A stretch of DNA of 64,000 nt from Verrucomicrobiota bacterium (GCA_017301975.1 JAFLEI010000021.1:62001-126000); one strand, 5' to 3'. Positions 42,366 through 51,900 are shown, numbered from the stretch's first letter. Translations and numbers: made by a program. The notes: a model not told the origin generated them from the letters alone.

Positions 42366-44792
42366 ATGAGTACACACACCTTCCCTGAACTGGGAATCGC
42401 CCCCGAGCTTCTTGAAGCCGTTAAATCTCTTGGCTTTGAGCAGCCCTCACCCATCCAGGCGGAAGCCATTCCTGTGGCTCTCACCGGACGTGACGTCGTG
42501 GGCCAGAGCCAGACCGGCTCCGGCAAAACGATGGCCTTTGGCATTCCCGTCGTGCAAGGCGTCGATGGCACCAAGCGCCAGGTCCAGGCCCTGATCCTCT
42601 GCCCCACCCGTGAGCTGGCCATGCAGGTCTGCGCGGAAATCCACAAGCTGGCCTCCTTCAAGGAAGGCGTGCGCGCCACCCCCGTTTACGGCGGCGCTTC
42701 CTATGACCGCCAGATCCGCGCCCTTCAGAGCGGCTCCCAGATCGTTGTCGGCACCCCCGGTCGTATCCTCGACTTCATGGAGCGCGGCCTGATCAAGTTC
42801 GATGCCTTGAAGACCCTCGTCTTTGATGAAGCGGATGAAATGCTCGACATGGGCTTCAGCGACGACATCGACCGCCTCATGGCCGCCGTGCCCAAGGAGC
42901 GCCAGACCATTTTCTTCTCCGCCACCTTTGAGCCGCGCATCCGCCGCCTCGTTGAAAACTACACGAGCAACGCCGCGACGATCACCATTCAGCAAAAGGC
43001 GCTGACGGTGTCCACCATCGAGCAGCGCTACTATGAAGTGCAGGGCCGCTCCAAGCTGGAAGTGCTCTGCCGCGTCATCGACATTGAGGCCCCCCGCCTT
43101 ACCATCGTTTTCGCCAACACCAAGCGTGCCGTGGATGATGCCACCGACGCCCTCGTGGCCCGTGGCTATGCCGCCGACCGCCTGCATGGCGACATCAACC
43201 AGACCATGCGCGAGCGCGTGATGCGCAACTTCCGCAGCGGCAACGTCGAAGTCCTTGTCGCCACCGACGTCGCCGCTCGTGGCCTGGACGTGAACGACAT
43301 TGATTTGATCGTGAACCTTGAACTGCCGTATGACGCGGAAGACTACGTTCACCGCATCGGGCGCACCGGCCGTGCAGGGCGCAGCGGCAAGGCCTTCAGC
43401 CTTGTGGCCGGTCGTGAAATTTACCTGATGCAGCGCATCCAGCGCTTCATCAACATCCGCGTGGAGCGCGCCAAGGTGCCCTCCCAGGAAGAACTGGAAG
43501 CCACCCGCGTGGACAAGACCTTTGAAAAGGTCAAAGCCGTGCTGGAAGGTGCCGCCTACGCCAACCACGAGCACAGCATCCAGCGCCTGCTGGACATCGG
43601 CTTCTCCCCCACGGAGATCGCCAGCGCACTCATGGACCTGCTCATGAAAGACCAGGTTCGCGAGACGGAGCAGATCGTGGAAGACCGCACCGGCCGCAAG
43701 AACGACGCCCCGCAGCGCGACTTCAAGCCCCGCCCGCAGGCCGCAGCGCCCGCGCCGAGACCCGCACCGGCTCCAGCTCCGCAGGCATCCCCTGCCCCAG
43801 CCGCTGCTGTGACCGAAGGCTCTGCCGAAGCCCCGGCGCCAGCCGCTGAAGGCACGGAAGCTCCGGCTGAAGCCTCTGCCGAATCCCCCGCTGCCGCTCC
43901 GGTCGCAGCCAGCGCCCCTGCCCCAGCGGCAACCGCGGAAGAATCCGGTGCCGAGGAAGACTCCGGCCCCACAAATCATCAGGCAGCCGCCCCGGCAGTC
44001 CGCCCGGCCAAATTTGACAACGAATTCGACAGCAACCACGAGGAAGAACGCGTGCCGCGCAAGCAGAGCAGCTACGTGCAGAAAGGCCCTCGCTCCGGCA
44101 TGGTCCGCCTCTTCATCAACGTCGGCGGCATGGATCAGGTGCGTCCCCAGGACATCGCCGGCATGCTGTATAACACCATTCAAGACCTCACCCCCGGCAG
44201 CATCGGTGCCATCGACGTGCTGGAGAAATGCAGCTTCGTCGAAATCCCCGGTGACTCCGTGGAAGCCGTGCTCGAAGGCGTCAAAGGCGCGCAGCTTCGC
44301 GGTCGTGACGTGCGCATGGACCATGCGGACCGTCCGGACGACATCAGCGGCGTTCGCCCCAAGCGCTTCGGCGGTGGCGGCGGCTTCGTCAAGAAACCCG
44401 GCTTCGGCGGTGGCTTTAACAAAGGCGGCTACGGTGGAGGTGGTGGCGGTGGTGGCGGCGGCTTCAACAAAGGCGGCGGCCCAGGCACTGGCTTCAAAGG
44501 CTACGGCGGTGGCGGCGGCGGCGGATACCAAGGCGGCGGGGGTGGCGGCTTCAAAAAGCCCGGCTTCGGCGGCGGTGGTGGCGGTTACCAAGGCGGCGGC
44601 TTCAAGAAGCCCGGCTTTGGCAGCAAACCCTGGCAGCAGCGTGAAGGCGAAGGACCTAGCCCCGGCTACGGTGGCGGCGGCGATGACGGCCCACGTCGTG
44701 AAGATGCAGGCGGCGGTGACGGCGGCGGCTTTGGCGGCCCACCCAGACGCCCCTATGGCGGTGGTGGCGGCGGCTTCAAGAAGAAGTGGTAG
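42366..44792 (+). CDS. DEAD-box RNA helicase with DbpA-type RNA-binding domain and Gly-rich tail
   Basis: 808 residues, longer than typical CsdA/DeaD. Core motifs in order: Q motif FEQPSPIQAEAIP, I SQTGSGKT, Ia PTRELAMQV, Ib GTPGRILD, II DEADEML, III SAT, IV IVFANTK, V ATDVAARGLDV, VI HRIGRTGRAGR. An Ala/Pro-rich linker (~440-540) is followed by a DbpA-like RNA-binding domain (RLFINVGGMDQVRPQDIAGML through ALEGVKGA-type beta strands). The last ~140 residues are Gly-rich with repeated GGYQGGGFKKPGFGG, an RNA-binding low-complexity tail. It probably unwinds structured RNA in ribosome assembly or cold adaptation. Followed by a strong terminator. Confidence 0.85.
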   Translation: MSTHTFPELGIAPELLEAVKSLGFEQPSPIQAEAIPVALTGRDVVGQSQTGSGKTMAFGIPVVQGVDGTKRQVQALILCPTRELAMQVCAEIHKLASFKEGVRATPVYGGASYDRQIRALQSGSQIVVGTPGRILDFMERGLIKFDALKTLVFDEADEMLDMGFSDDIDRLMAAVPKERQTIFFSATFEPRIRRLVENYTSNAATITIQQKALTVSTIEQRYYEVQGRSKLEVLCRVIDIEAPRLTIVFANTKRAVDDATDALVARGYAADRLHGDINQTMRERVMRNFRSGNVEVLVATDVAARGLDVNDIDLIVNLELPYDAEDYVHRIGRTGRAGRSGKAFSLVAGREIYLMQRIQRFINIRVERAKVPSQEELEATRVDKTFEKVKAVLEGAAYANHEHSIQRLLDIGFSPTEIASALMDLLMKDQVRETEQIVEDRTGRKNDAPQRDFKPRPQAAAPAPRPAPAPAPQASPAPAAAVTEGSAEAPAPAAEGTEAPAEASAESPAAAPVAASAPAPAATAEESGAEEDSGPTNHQAAAPAVRPAKFDNEFDSNHEEERVPRKQSSYVQKGPRSGMVRLFINVGGMDQVRPQDIAGMLYNTIQDLTPGSIGAIDVLEKCSFVEIPGDSVEAVLEGVKGAQLRGRDVRMDHADRPDDISGVRPKRFGGGGGFVKKPGFGGGFNKGGYGGGGGGGGGGFNKGGGPGTGFKGYGGGGGGGYQGGGGGGFKKPGFGGGGGGYQGGGFKKPGFGSKPWQQREGEGPSPGYGGGGDDGPRREDAGGGDGGGFGGPPRRPYGGGGGGFKKKW

Positions 44793-44820
44793 TCGCTAAA
44801 ACGTCCCCAGACTCTTTCGA

Positions 44821-44871
44821 GGACCCATACGACCTGTCAAAACGACAGTGCGTCTGGGTCCTTCTCTTTTT
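44821..44871 (+). terminator. Terminator of the helicase gene
   Basis: Outer stem GGACCCA (44821-44827)/TGGGTCC (44855-44861) with an inner CTGTC-AAAAC-GACAG hairpin, followed by TTCTCTTTTTC. It lies 29 bases beyond the helicase stop and before a convergent gene. The minus-strand side lacks a T-run, so it acts mainly on the plus strand. Confidence 0.7.
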
Positions 44872-44873
44872 CA

Positions 44874-45524
44874 CTACGCTTGCATCCGCCTCTGCTGCTC
44901 AATCCATTCCCGTGATACGGTGGGTTTGAAGTCAAACTCCGGCAGGTGGCGGTCAACGACCGCGAACAACGAACTCGCCAGCGCGATCACCACTTCGGTG
45001 CTCCCTTGGGCCTGAAAATAGCCCACCGACACGTTGTAGGCGTTGATTTTCTCCTTCAGCATTTTGAGCGCCGCCTCATACCGTCGGGTCGCCTTCCCAC
45101 GGAGGTCCGTCGCCTCCTTGCGATACATCGCCGCCAGCCGAGGGTTGGGCCCGGTCAGCGGGCTGCCCACGGTCTCAGTGCGTTCGGCCAGTTGCTCCTG
45201 GCTCTGGGCCTTCCGCTCCGCCTTGGCCATCGCATTCTCAGCCGCAATGAGCTCCTGCTCCTTCAGGAAAAGGTCTTTGAAAATGAACACCAGCGCATCG
45301 ACCGCGCGCTTGGACATGCCTTCCTGCGTCTGGGAAAACGAGTTGAGCCGTTTCACGCTTTCCACCGCATCCGAGAGTCCCGGCTGCTCTGCCAGCCGTA
45401 AAGGTCTAAGACAGAGAACCATGGTGGGTGATCGCAAAGGATCACTCGCGCGATCTTCTGCCGCGCCTGGCAGGCTCATTCCCAGCGCCAGTAAAAACAA
45501 GAAACTCATTTTCATCGTCATCAA
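44874..45524 (-). CDS. Exported hypothetical protein with helical, outer-membrane-efflux-like character
   Basis: 216 residues, signal peptide MMTMKMSFLFLLALGMSLPGAAE. The rest is mostly helical with Lys/Arg/Glu-rich stretches (KDLFLKEQELIAAENAMAKAERKAQSQ, RYEAALKMLKEKINAY) and a less regular C-terminus. No family is recognised. Convergent with the helicase gene, followed on its other side by 170 bases and a divergent ATPase gene. Confidence 0.55.
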   Translation of the reverse strand: MMTMKMSFLFLLALGMSLPGAAEDRASDPLRSPTMVLCLRPLRLAEQPGLSDAVESVKRLNSFSQTQEGMSKRAVDALVFIFKDLFLKEQELIAAENAMAKAERKAQSQEQLAERTETVGSPLTGPNPRLAAMYRKEATDLRGKATRRYEAALKMLKEKINAYNVSVGYFQAQGSTEVVIALASSLFAVVDRHLPEFDFKPTVSREWIEQQRRMQA

Positions 45525-45695
45525 GGCAGTAACCCCAACGAAAGTGAATCGTCACAGGCAAACTTCCAGTTCGTTCGCCCTGGCTCGACAGCCAGCCCGC
45601 AGGCCCTGAGTTGTCTCAAGAAATCATTGGCGGCATCCTTCGTGCGCTCTTAAATCTCAGCAGGATCACCCTGGCGGTGGTCTATCATTAAACCC

Positions 45696-47132
45696 ATGCC
45701 AAACTCCACCGCACTCCGCGACGCCCTGACCCAGTCACCGAACAATCTTTCGTTGTTGCTGCTTTACGGTCGTGCGTGTCTGGAGGAACTCCATCTGGAC
45801 GAGGCCCGTGAGGTCTTCTCCCGCGCCTTGGAACAGGACCCGGACCAGACCGACGCCATGCTGGGCATTGCCAGAGTCTTGTTCATGGAGGGAGACACCT
45901 CCGGGGCCGCCGTCCGTGCCGAACGCGTCATTTTTCTGGAACCCACCAACGCCCAGGCCCATCTGCTGCTGAGCCGTGTGTACCTGAGCGAAGGAGACCG
46001 CCCGAAAGCCATCGAGCATTTCGACCGTGCCGCGCAGATCGACGGCACCATGAGCGATCCCGCTCTGGAACGTGAGCTGGGCCGCACCGTGCGTGATGCC
46101 CGCAAAACTGCCCCCGCCCCAGCACCCGAACCTCCCAGCCAGGAACCGCAAATGGCTGGTGGTCCCGATCAGGATGAATTCTTCGAAGATCCCTTCGATG
46201 ACCCGCCCTATGACTGGCGCCCCGAGACCTTCTACGCCCCCGGCGACCCCGAGCGCGGCAATGTCACCTTTGCCGATGTGGGCGGTATGGAAGAGCTGAA
46301 GGAGGAGATTCGCCTCAAGATCACCTACCCGCTGCAGTTCCCCGATCTCTACAAAGCCTACGGTCGCAAAACCGGCGGCGGCATCCTCATTTACGGCCCA
46401 CCCGGCTGTGGCAAGACCCTCATCCTTCGCGCCGTCGCCGGCGAGGTGCCCTGCAATTACCTGTCCGTCGGCCTGCACGAGATCTTTGATCCCTACTTCG
46501 GCAGCACCGAGCGCAACCTGCATCAGATCTTCGAGACCGCCCGCGCCAACGCGCCCTGCGTTCTCGTCTTTGACGACATCGACTCCCTCGCCATGGATCG
46601 CCGCCAGATCCGCGAAAGCCAGATGCGCAATCTGGTGAACCAGTTCCTGCATGAGATGGACGGCATCCGCAGCGAAAATCAGCGCATCCTCGTCATCGGT
46701 GCCACCAATCAACCTTGGGCGCTGGATCCCGCCTTCCGCCGCCCGGGTCGTTTCGATCAGGCCATTTTCGTCGCCCCGCCGGATGCACCAGCGCGCGCGC
46801 AGATCATCGAACTGCTCGCCAAGGACAAGCCCATTGCCGAATTCGACACAACGGAATTGATCGAAGCCACCAACGGTTTCTCCGGAGCCGACCTGAAATG
46901 GGTCTTTGATCGCGCCGCCGAACTCGCCCTTTCCGCCGCCATCCACACCGGCCAGCCCGTGCCGATCACGCTTGAGCTTCTGCTCGCCGTGGCCAAAGCC
47001 CACTCGCCCAGCACCCAGGAATGGTTCGAAGGCGTCCGCACCCACGCGCAGTCGCAGGAAGGCCCCAACAGCATCTTCAACGACATGCGCAAGTTCCTGA
47101 ATGCGCCTTCGAATACGAAGAAGGAGCGGTAA
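45696..47132 (+). CDS. TPR-AAA+ ATPase (CDC48/FtsH-like AAA module)
   Basis: 478 residues. Residues ~1-120 are three TPR repeats (LLYGRACLEELHLDEAREV, AMLGIARVLFMEGDT, LLLSRVYLSEGDRPKAIEHF). After an Ala/Pro-rich acidic linker, residues ~188-440 form a single classical AAA domain: VTFADVGGMEELKEEI, Walker A GPPGCGKT (234-241), Walker B LVFDDID (Asp293-Asp294), sensor-1 Asn338 (GATNQP), and arginine fingers in FRRPGRFD. Walker B has Asp where the catalytic Glu normally follows the first Asp, which usually slows ATP hydrolysis. No membrane helix or protease domain. Probably a substrate-remodelling or assembly ATPase with TPR-mediated partner binding. Confidence 0.85.
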   Translation: MPNSTALRDALTQSPNNLSLLLLYGRACLEELHLDEAREVFSRALEQDPDQTDAMLGIARVLFMEGDTSGAAVRAERVIFLEPTNAQAHLLLSRVYLSEGDRPKAIEHFDRAAQIDGTMSDPALERELGRTVRDARKTAPAPAPEPPSQEPQMAGGPDQDEFFEDPFDDPPYDWRPETFYAPGDPERGNVTFADVGGMEELKEEIRLKITYPLQFPDLYKAYGRKTGGGILIYGPPGCGKTLILRAVAGEVPCNYLSVGLHEIFDPYFGSTERNLHQIFETARANAPCVLVFDDIDSLAMDRRQIRESQMRNLVNQFLHEMDGIRSENQRILVIGATNQPWALDPAFRRPGRFDQAIFVAPPDAPARAQIIELLAKDKPIAEFDTTELIEATNGFSGADLKWVFDRAAELALSAAIHTGQPVPITLELLLAVAKAHSPSTQEWFEGVRTHAQSQEGPNSIFNDMRKFLNAPSNTKKER

Positions 47133-47348
47133 AGCAGGAGAAGCGGTTAAGGAATCAAGAGGTAGTTAAGGCGTGCTGCCGAGGCGGTTTTTTGCGCGTT
47201 CGCGATTTTAGCATATGGCTTCAGCCGCCGTTTTTTGGTTTTCCGCTTCGCAAGATGCAGCGGCATGCAAAATCATAGGCTTAAAACCCATCAATCACCC
47301 ATGAAAATCCTCCTTGCCAGAAGGAAGAAAATCTAGCTTATGGAGTGA

Positions 47349-48962
47349 ATGATCACTCGCGACCTCGTGCTCGTCCTCGTCTCCCTGGGGTTTTCAGCTG
47401 TCCATCCCCTTGCGGCAACGCTCGACGAAACGCGCGTCCAAGCTGAAAAGGGTAACGCAGCGGCTCAATTGGAACTGGGCACTCTTTACAAGGACGGCAC
47501 GCGCCTGCCGCAGGATCTGACGGCAGCTGTCTCCTGGTGGCGCAAGGCGGCGGAGCAGGGCAATGCTGAAGCACAGAGTGTACTCGGCCTTGCTTATTTT
47601 CAGGGCTCAGGAGTGGCCAAGGATGACGTCGAGGCCGCGAGGTGGTACCGTAAAGCTGCGAGTCAGGGGCATGCCCGGGCGCAGTTCAATTTAGGAGTGT
47701 GCTATCGTGATGGCTTGGGAATGCCCAAGAATGCTGCCGAATCCATGAAGCTGTTTCGCCAAGCGGCGGATCAAGGCTTTGCCGAGGCACAGTTCAATGT
47801 GGGGATGCTTTATCACAATGGCACCGGCGTGACTCGAAACAGCGTCGAGGCCGAGAAATGGTTCCGCAGAGCAGCGAGCCAAGGAATAGCCGAAGCTCAG
47901 TTCAGCCTGGCAGTGTGCTATACCCTAGGCACCGGCGTTCCCAAGAATGCTGGCGAGGCCGTTCATTGGCTTCGCAAAGCAGCCGAGCAAGACTTGGCCA
48001 AAGCACAGGCCCATTTGGGCTTCTGTTACTCTTTGGGGACCGGCGTGGCCAAGGATGAAACCGAGGCCGTGAAGTGGACCCTCAAGGCGGCCAATCGGGG
48101 TGTGGCCTCTGCTCAGTGCAAAATAGGCGAATGTTACTCTCAAGGAGCTGGCGAAACCAAGGATGCCGTCGAGGCGGTGAAATGGTTCTACAAAGCGGCG
48201 GATCAGGGACACGAAATGGCGCAGTTTCATCTGGCAGAGTGTTACGCCGAAGGCAAAGGCGTGACGAAGGATGACGCACAGGAAGTGAAGTGGCTTCGTT
48301 TAGCTGCGGAGCAGGGACTTGCCCGGGCGCAGAGCAATCTGGGAGATTGCTACCGCGACGGCAAAGGCGTGACTCAGGATGTGACCCAGGCTTTGAGTCT
48401 GTACCGCCACGCGGCAAATCAGGGAGATGCCTATGGACAGATGGACCTGGCATTCTGCTACCACAAAGGCACCGGTGTTCCGCAGGATGACTCCCAGGCT
48501 TTGAACTGGTGGCGCAAAGCCGCAGCTCAGAAAAACGCCACGGCACAGTTCAATCTGGGACTGTGCTACTCCAATGGTGATGGCGTGGCCATCGATGACG
48601 CCGAGGCTGTGAACTGGTACCGCAAAGCGGCGGAGCAAGGACATGCTCAGGCGCAGTTCAATTTAGGCAGGCGCTACCGCGATGGTGAGACCTTGCCCCA
48701 AAATGCCGCCGAGGCCGTGAAGTGGTACCGCAAAGCGGCGGAGCAAGGGCATGCTGAGGCGCAGTTTTCCCTGAGCTTTCAGTACGAAAAAGGCGAGGGT
48801 GTGGAAAAAGATCTCGTTCAAGCATGGATGTGGATCCACCTCGCGGCCATTCAGGGCAATGAAGTGGCCGACAAGCATCAGGCCACCCTTGAACTCGGCA
48901 TGACTCCCGCGCAGATCAAGAAGGCTGAAGCACTGGAAAAAGCTTGGAAGCAGAAACCCTGA
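47349..48962 (+). CDS. Exported Sel1-repeat protein (13 repeats)
   Basis: 537 residues with a signal peptide (MITRDLVLVLVSLGFSAVHPLAA). After it come 13 consecutive 36-residue Sel1-like repeats (pattern AQFNLGxCYxxGxGVxKDxxEAVKWYRKAAEQG), covering ~35-510, then a short C-terminal helix. Eight repeats have Cys in the LGxCY position. Sel1 repeats form a right-handed helical scaffold for protein-protein contacts, often in the periplasm. The ATG is preceded by GGAG, one of the few clear ribosome-binding sites in this window. Partner proteins are unknown. Confidence 0.85.
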   Translation: MITRDLVLVLVSLGFSAVHPLAATLDETRVQAEKGNAAAQLELGTLYKDGTRLPQDLTAAVSWWRKAAEQGNAEAQSVLGLAYFQGSGVAKDDVEAARWYRKAASQGHARAQFNLGVCYRDGLGMPKNAAESMKLFRQAADQGFAEAQFNVGMLYHNGTGVTRNSVEAEKWFRRAASQGIAEAQFSLAVCYTLGTGVPKNAGEAVHWLRKAAEQDLAKAQAHLGFCYSLGTGVAKDETEAVKWTLKAANRGVASAQCKIGECYSQGAGETKDAVEAVKWFYKAADQGHEMAQFHLAECYAEGKGVTKDDAQEVKWLRLAAEQGLARAQSNLGDCYRDGKGVTQDVTQALSLYRHAANQGDAYGQMDLAFCYHKGTGVPQDDSQALNWWRKAAAQKNATAQFNLGLCYSNGDGVAIDDAEAVNWYRKAAEQGHAQAQFNLGRRYRDGETLPQNAAEAVKWYRKAAEQGHAEAQFSLSFQYEKGEGVEKDLVQAWMWIHLAAIQGNEVADKHQATLELGMTPAQIKKAEALEKAWKQKP

Positions 48963-49203
48963 TCGTGACTGCAACAGCATGCGCAAGCCTGCATCGCCAA
49001 CACCGATTTCGTGGGGTGTCGTGTGCTCTTCGTTCTCAGCCTGCCGTCCGGCTTGCGAAAGCGGCGTCGCGCCTAGGCTTGCCGCACGCATTGATTCGCT
49101 ACGCTCCCCCTTCGGGCAGCCTGCGGCTGTTTATCTTCGCTCCGCTACGGTTCCCAGACGCTTCGCGCATGCGAGAGCGCTGGCACACTCTGCCTAGTAC
49201 GCA

Positions 49204-49237
49204 TTGAGCCCGCTCCGGCACACCAGAGCGGGCTCAA
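49204..49237. terminator. Palindrome between convergent genes
   Basis: Perfect 12-bp inverted repeat TTGAGCCCGCTC (49204-49215) and GAGCGGGCTCAA (49226-49237) around a 10-base loop, placed between the Sel1 gene (stop at 48962) and the aldehyde dehydrogenase gene (stop at 49252). There is no T-run on either side, so it may be a bidirectional factor-dependent stop or an mRNA-end stabiliser. Confidence 0.45.
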
Positions 49238-49251
49238 GTTCAAAGCCGTAC

Positions 49252-50835
49252 TTACCGCGTCATCACGCCGTCAACGATGCGCATGGCGCCGCGTGGATTG
49301 GCATCTTGAAGCAGCTCGGGGAGGGCTTCTTCCGGGAAGCCTTGGTAGCAGACGGGACGGACGAAGCGGTAGATGCTGCCGGTGCCGATGCTGGTGAAGA
49401 AGCTGTGACTGGCAGCGGGATAGGGGCCGCCGTGGTGCATGGAGGGGCAGACCTCGATGCCGGTGGGGAAACCGTTGAAGATGATGCGGCCCACCTTGCG
49501 CTCCAGCACACGGATGAGCGGGGCAAAGTCGCGCAGATCCTGCTCGGTGCCCTGCAAGGTGGCGGTGAGCTGACCTTCGAGGCTGTTCGCATAACGCAGC
49601 ATGTCTTCGAGCGTGGCGCATTGCGTGATGATGGAGCACGGACCAAAAACTTCGCGGCGCAGCTCTTCGTTGGCTTCCAGCACGTCGATCGTCGTGGTGA
49701 AGATGCGGCACGCGGCCTGGGAGGCTGTTTCGCTGGACGGAGTTTCGGATTCACCCACCAGCTTCAGCCCCTTCACGGTCTGCCACACTGCGGTGCCAGC
49801 GTCATAGGCTTCGCAGATGCCGCTATGGAGCATTGTCTGCGGGGCCACCTTGCCCGCGAGGGCAGCGGCGTTGCTGATGAACTGGTTCAAATCCTCGCTC
49901 TTCAGGCCGAGAACGACGGCGGGATTCGTGCAGAACTGGCCCACGCCCATCGTCACGGAACCGACATAGCCTTCAGCGATTTTCGAGGCACGCTCCTTGA
50001 GCGCACCCGGCAGGACAAACACAGGATTCACCGAACCCATTTCGGCATAGACTGGAATCGGATGCGGACGGGCGGCGGCCACGTCCATCAGCGCACGACC
50101 ACCGCGCAGGGATCCGGTAAACGCCACCGCCTGGGTGAGAGGATGCTTCGTCAGCGCGGTGCCGATGTCATTGCACTTTCCATGCAGCAGGGAGAAGCAG
50201 CCTGCAGGCAGGCCCACCTTGTGCAGGGCGCTCAGGACCGCACGGGCGAGCATCTCGCAGGTTCCCGGGTGTGCTGGGTGGCCTTTGACAACGACCGGAC
50301 AGCCAGAGGCCAGTGCGCAGACGGAATCCGTGCCAATGACGCCGATGGCAAAAGGGAAATTGGAAGCGCCAAAGACCACGACAGGGCCGATGGGCAGCAT
50401 CACGCGGCGCACGTCCGGCTTCGGCAGCGGCTGGCGGTCTGGCTGAGCATGGTCCACGCATGGATTGGCCCAGGAGCCTTCGCGGATCAACGCGGCGAAG
50501 AGCTTGAGCTGGCCGATCGCACGACCACGCTCGCCGGTGAGGCGTGCCAGGGGCAGTGCGCATTCGGCGTGGGCGCGTTCGATCAGTGCATCGCCCAAGG
50601 CGGTGATTTCATCGGCGATGGTGTCGAGCAGGGTCGCACGGGTTTCTGGTGTGGCGAAACGAAGTGCGTCAAAGGCCCCGTCAGCCGCCTGCATGGCTTC
50701 ATCAGCTTCGGCATGGGTGGCATCTCCAAACGCAGGCTCAAGCTGGGCGCTGGTGGTGGGATTGAAGGCGTGGAAAAGATGGCCGTGCGGAGCCGCCTCG
50801 CGGCCGGCGATGTAGTGATGTCCGGTGAGTGTCAT
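49252..50835 (-). CDS. Alpha-ketoglutaric semialdehyde dehydrogenase (2,5-dioxovalerate dehydrogenase)
   Basis: 527 residues from 50835 (MTLTGHHYIAG). This aldehyde dehydrogenase subgroup is marked by PIGPVVVFGASNFPFAIG, VVKGHPAHPGT, VAFTGSLRGGRALMD, the general-base Glu in VYAEMGSVNPVFVLPGA and the catalytic Cys in GVGQFCTNPAV. It oxidises 2-oxoglutarate semialdehyde to 2-oxoglutarate, the last step of oxidative pentose, glucarate or hydroxyproline degradation. The FAH-family gene at 51901-52728 could supply its substrate, and korAB could use its product. The longer start at 50949 is not supported by homology. Confidence 0.85.
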   Translation of the reverse strand: MTLTGHHYIAGREAAPHGHLFHAFNPTTSAQLEPAFGDATHAEADEAMQAADGAFDALRFATPETRATLLDTIADEITALGDALIERAHAECALPLARLTGERGRAIGQLKLFAALIREGSWANPCVDHAQPDRQPLPKPDVRRVMLPIGPVVVFGASNFPFAIGVIGTDSVCALASGCPVVVKGHPAHPGTCEMLARAVLSALHKVGLPAGCFSLLHGKCNDIGTALTKHPLTQAVAFTGSLRGGRALMDVAAARPHPIPVYAEMGSVNPVFVLPGALKERASKIAEGYVGSVTMGVGQFCTNPAVVLGLKSEDLNQFISNAAALAGKVAPQTMLHSGICEAYDAGTAVWQTVKGLKLVGESETPSSETASQAACRIFTTTIDVLEANEELRREVFGPCSIITQCATLEDMLRYANSLEGQLTATLQGTEQDLRDFAPLIRVLERKVGRIIFNGFPTGIEVCPSMHHGGPYPAASHSFFTSIGTGSIYRFVRPVCYQGFPEEALPELLQDANPRGAMRIVDGVMTR

Positions 50836-50952
50836 GGTTGCGGGTGTTTCTAAAGAGAAATGCAGCCTCGTCCAGTGTTCGTGCGTGGGCATGCAGGCTC
50901 TGTGCATTGAACATCGGCAGCGGGCGCAGCTATCCCTGAGCCCCCCCATGCT

Positions 50953-51687
50953 TCACTTCGGCAGTCTGGCCATTGCGGCATCTGTCATCTTTTGCATGAG
51001 CTTTGACTCTTCGGGCGGCAGAGGCCTGGCCGGAGGCTCGGGAAAGCCGGACCAGGATGTGGTGGACCTCACTCTCGCCCGGGTGAATTTTGTGTCCGCA
51101 CGCCACACGGTTCTGCCAGAGGCGGTGTCCAGCAGCGAGTACGAGGCACCCAGTCTGCGCCCGGCAGCTTCATAACTGGAGTAGGTGTTCGATGTGCTGC
51201 CCGGAATGGAGTACCGCTTCCCGTTGCGCGTTGAATAAGTGGACGCCGTCCGGCTCGTTGACACCCGCTGACTGCTGGAATTCTTCACGATGTTCTCCAG
51301 CAGATCGATCCACAACAGGTAATCCACGCCTTGCGCATGAGTCCTGCGCAGGAAGTCGGGAGTGAGCTTGTGACCCATGGTGATGGGCACGCCACGGCTG
51401 ATCTTGAGCGGAGGCGAGCCAGCTGCAGCCCAAGCGACCTCCGCCGTGAGCACCCGTGAGTGTTTCAGCCGCTTCTGCAGCGCCGTCCCGGCATCTCTCA
51501 CGATGGTTTCCTCCGCCGTCTGTCCTGGGTAATCCATGATGTTCTGAGCCGTGAAGCCGCCCACCGCCAGGGTCTTGCCTTTCAAGTCATGCCGGCGAAG
51601 GCTGGTGCTGACAGAAACACTCGGAGGCGACAAACAACCGGCTGCCTGGATGAGCACAATCCCAAGAATGATATTCAGCGACTTCAT
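50953..51687 (-). CDS. Lipoprotein of unknown function
   Basis: 244 residues from 51687, with a lipobox at residues 13-18 (LIQAAGC, Cys18) and so anchored to a membrane after processing. The body starts SVSTSLRRHDLKGKTLAVGGFTAQ and has strands typical of DUF4136-like or CsgG-like lipoproteins (VRDAGTALQKRLKHSRVLTA, YLLWIDLLENIVKN), plus a Ser/Thr-rich region around RVSTSRTASTYSTRNGKRYS. No confident family. It lies between two genes of the pentose-type pathway without being obviously part of it. Confidence 0.6.
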   Translation of the reverse strand: MKSLNIILGIVLIQAAGCLSPPSVSVSTSLRRHDLKGKTLAVGGFTAQNIMDYPGQTAEETIVRDAGTALQKRLKHSRVLTAEVAWAAAGSPPLKISRGVPITMGHKLTPDFLRRTHAQGVDYLLWIDLLENIVKNSSSQRVSTSRTASTYSTRNGKRYSIPGSTSNTYSSYEAAGRRLGASYSLLDTASGRTVWRADTKFTRARVRSTTSWSGFPEPPARPLPPEESKLMQKMTDAAMARLPK

Positions 51688-51900
51688 GCGGGATGGTTTG
51701 TGGATTGAGCGCGATCTGAGACGCCCCCCTTCAAAAGCTTGTTCAAGCTGCAAGGCAAGAACGACTCCTGCAAGCGTTTACCGCGTGCATCGTTTGCACT
51801 GCAGCCTGTCCAGCTTCCCCCAATGATGTATAACGACGCACCATCATGCGCAGGCTGCTTGCATTCGCACTTGATGAAGCCTCAGGGTCCACCAGCCCCC

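Noticed and set aside
42447..44591. Long minus-strand frame opposite the DEAD-box helicase (714 codons)
   Set aside because: Antisense shadow of a gene with all helicase motifs; no signal or domain.
45683..45688. TATCAT as a -10 for the TPR-AAA gene
   Set aside because: No acceptable -35 at 16-18 bases and very close to the start codon.
47349..48962. Possible CRISPR-like or satellite repeats in the Sel1 gene
   Set aside because: The repeat is a protein repeat of 36 codons with degenerate bases, not identical DNA repeats with spacers.
49204..50853. Long plus-strand frame opposite the aldehyde dehydrogenase
   Set aside because: It is antisense to a gene with complete catalytic motifs and has no family features of its own.
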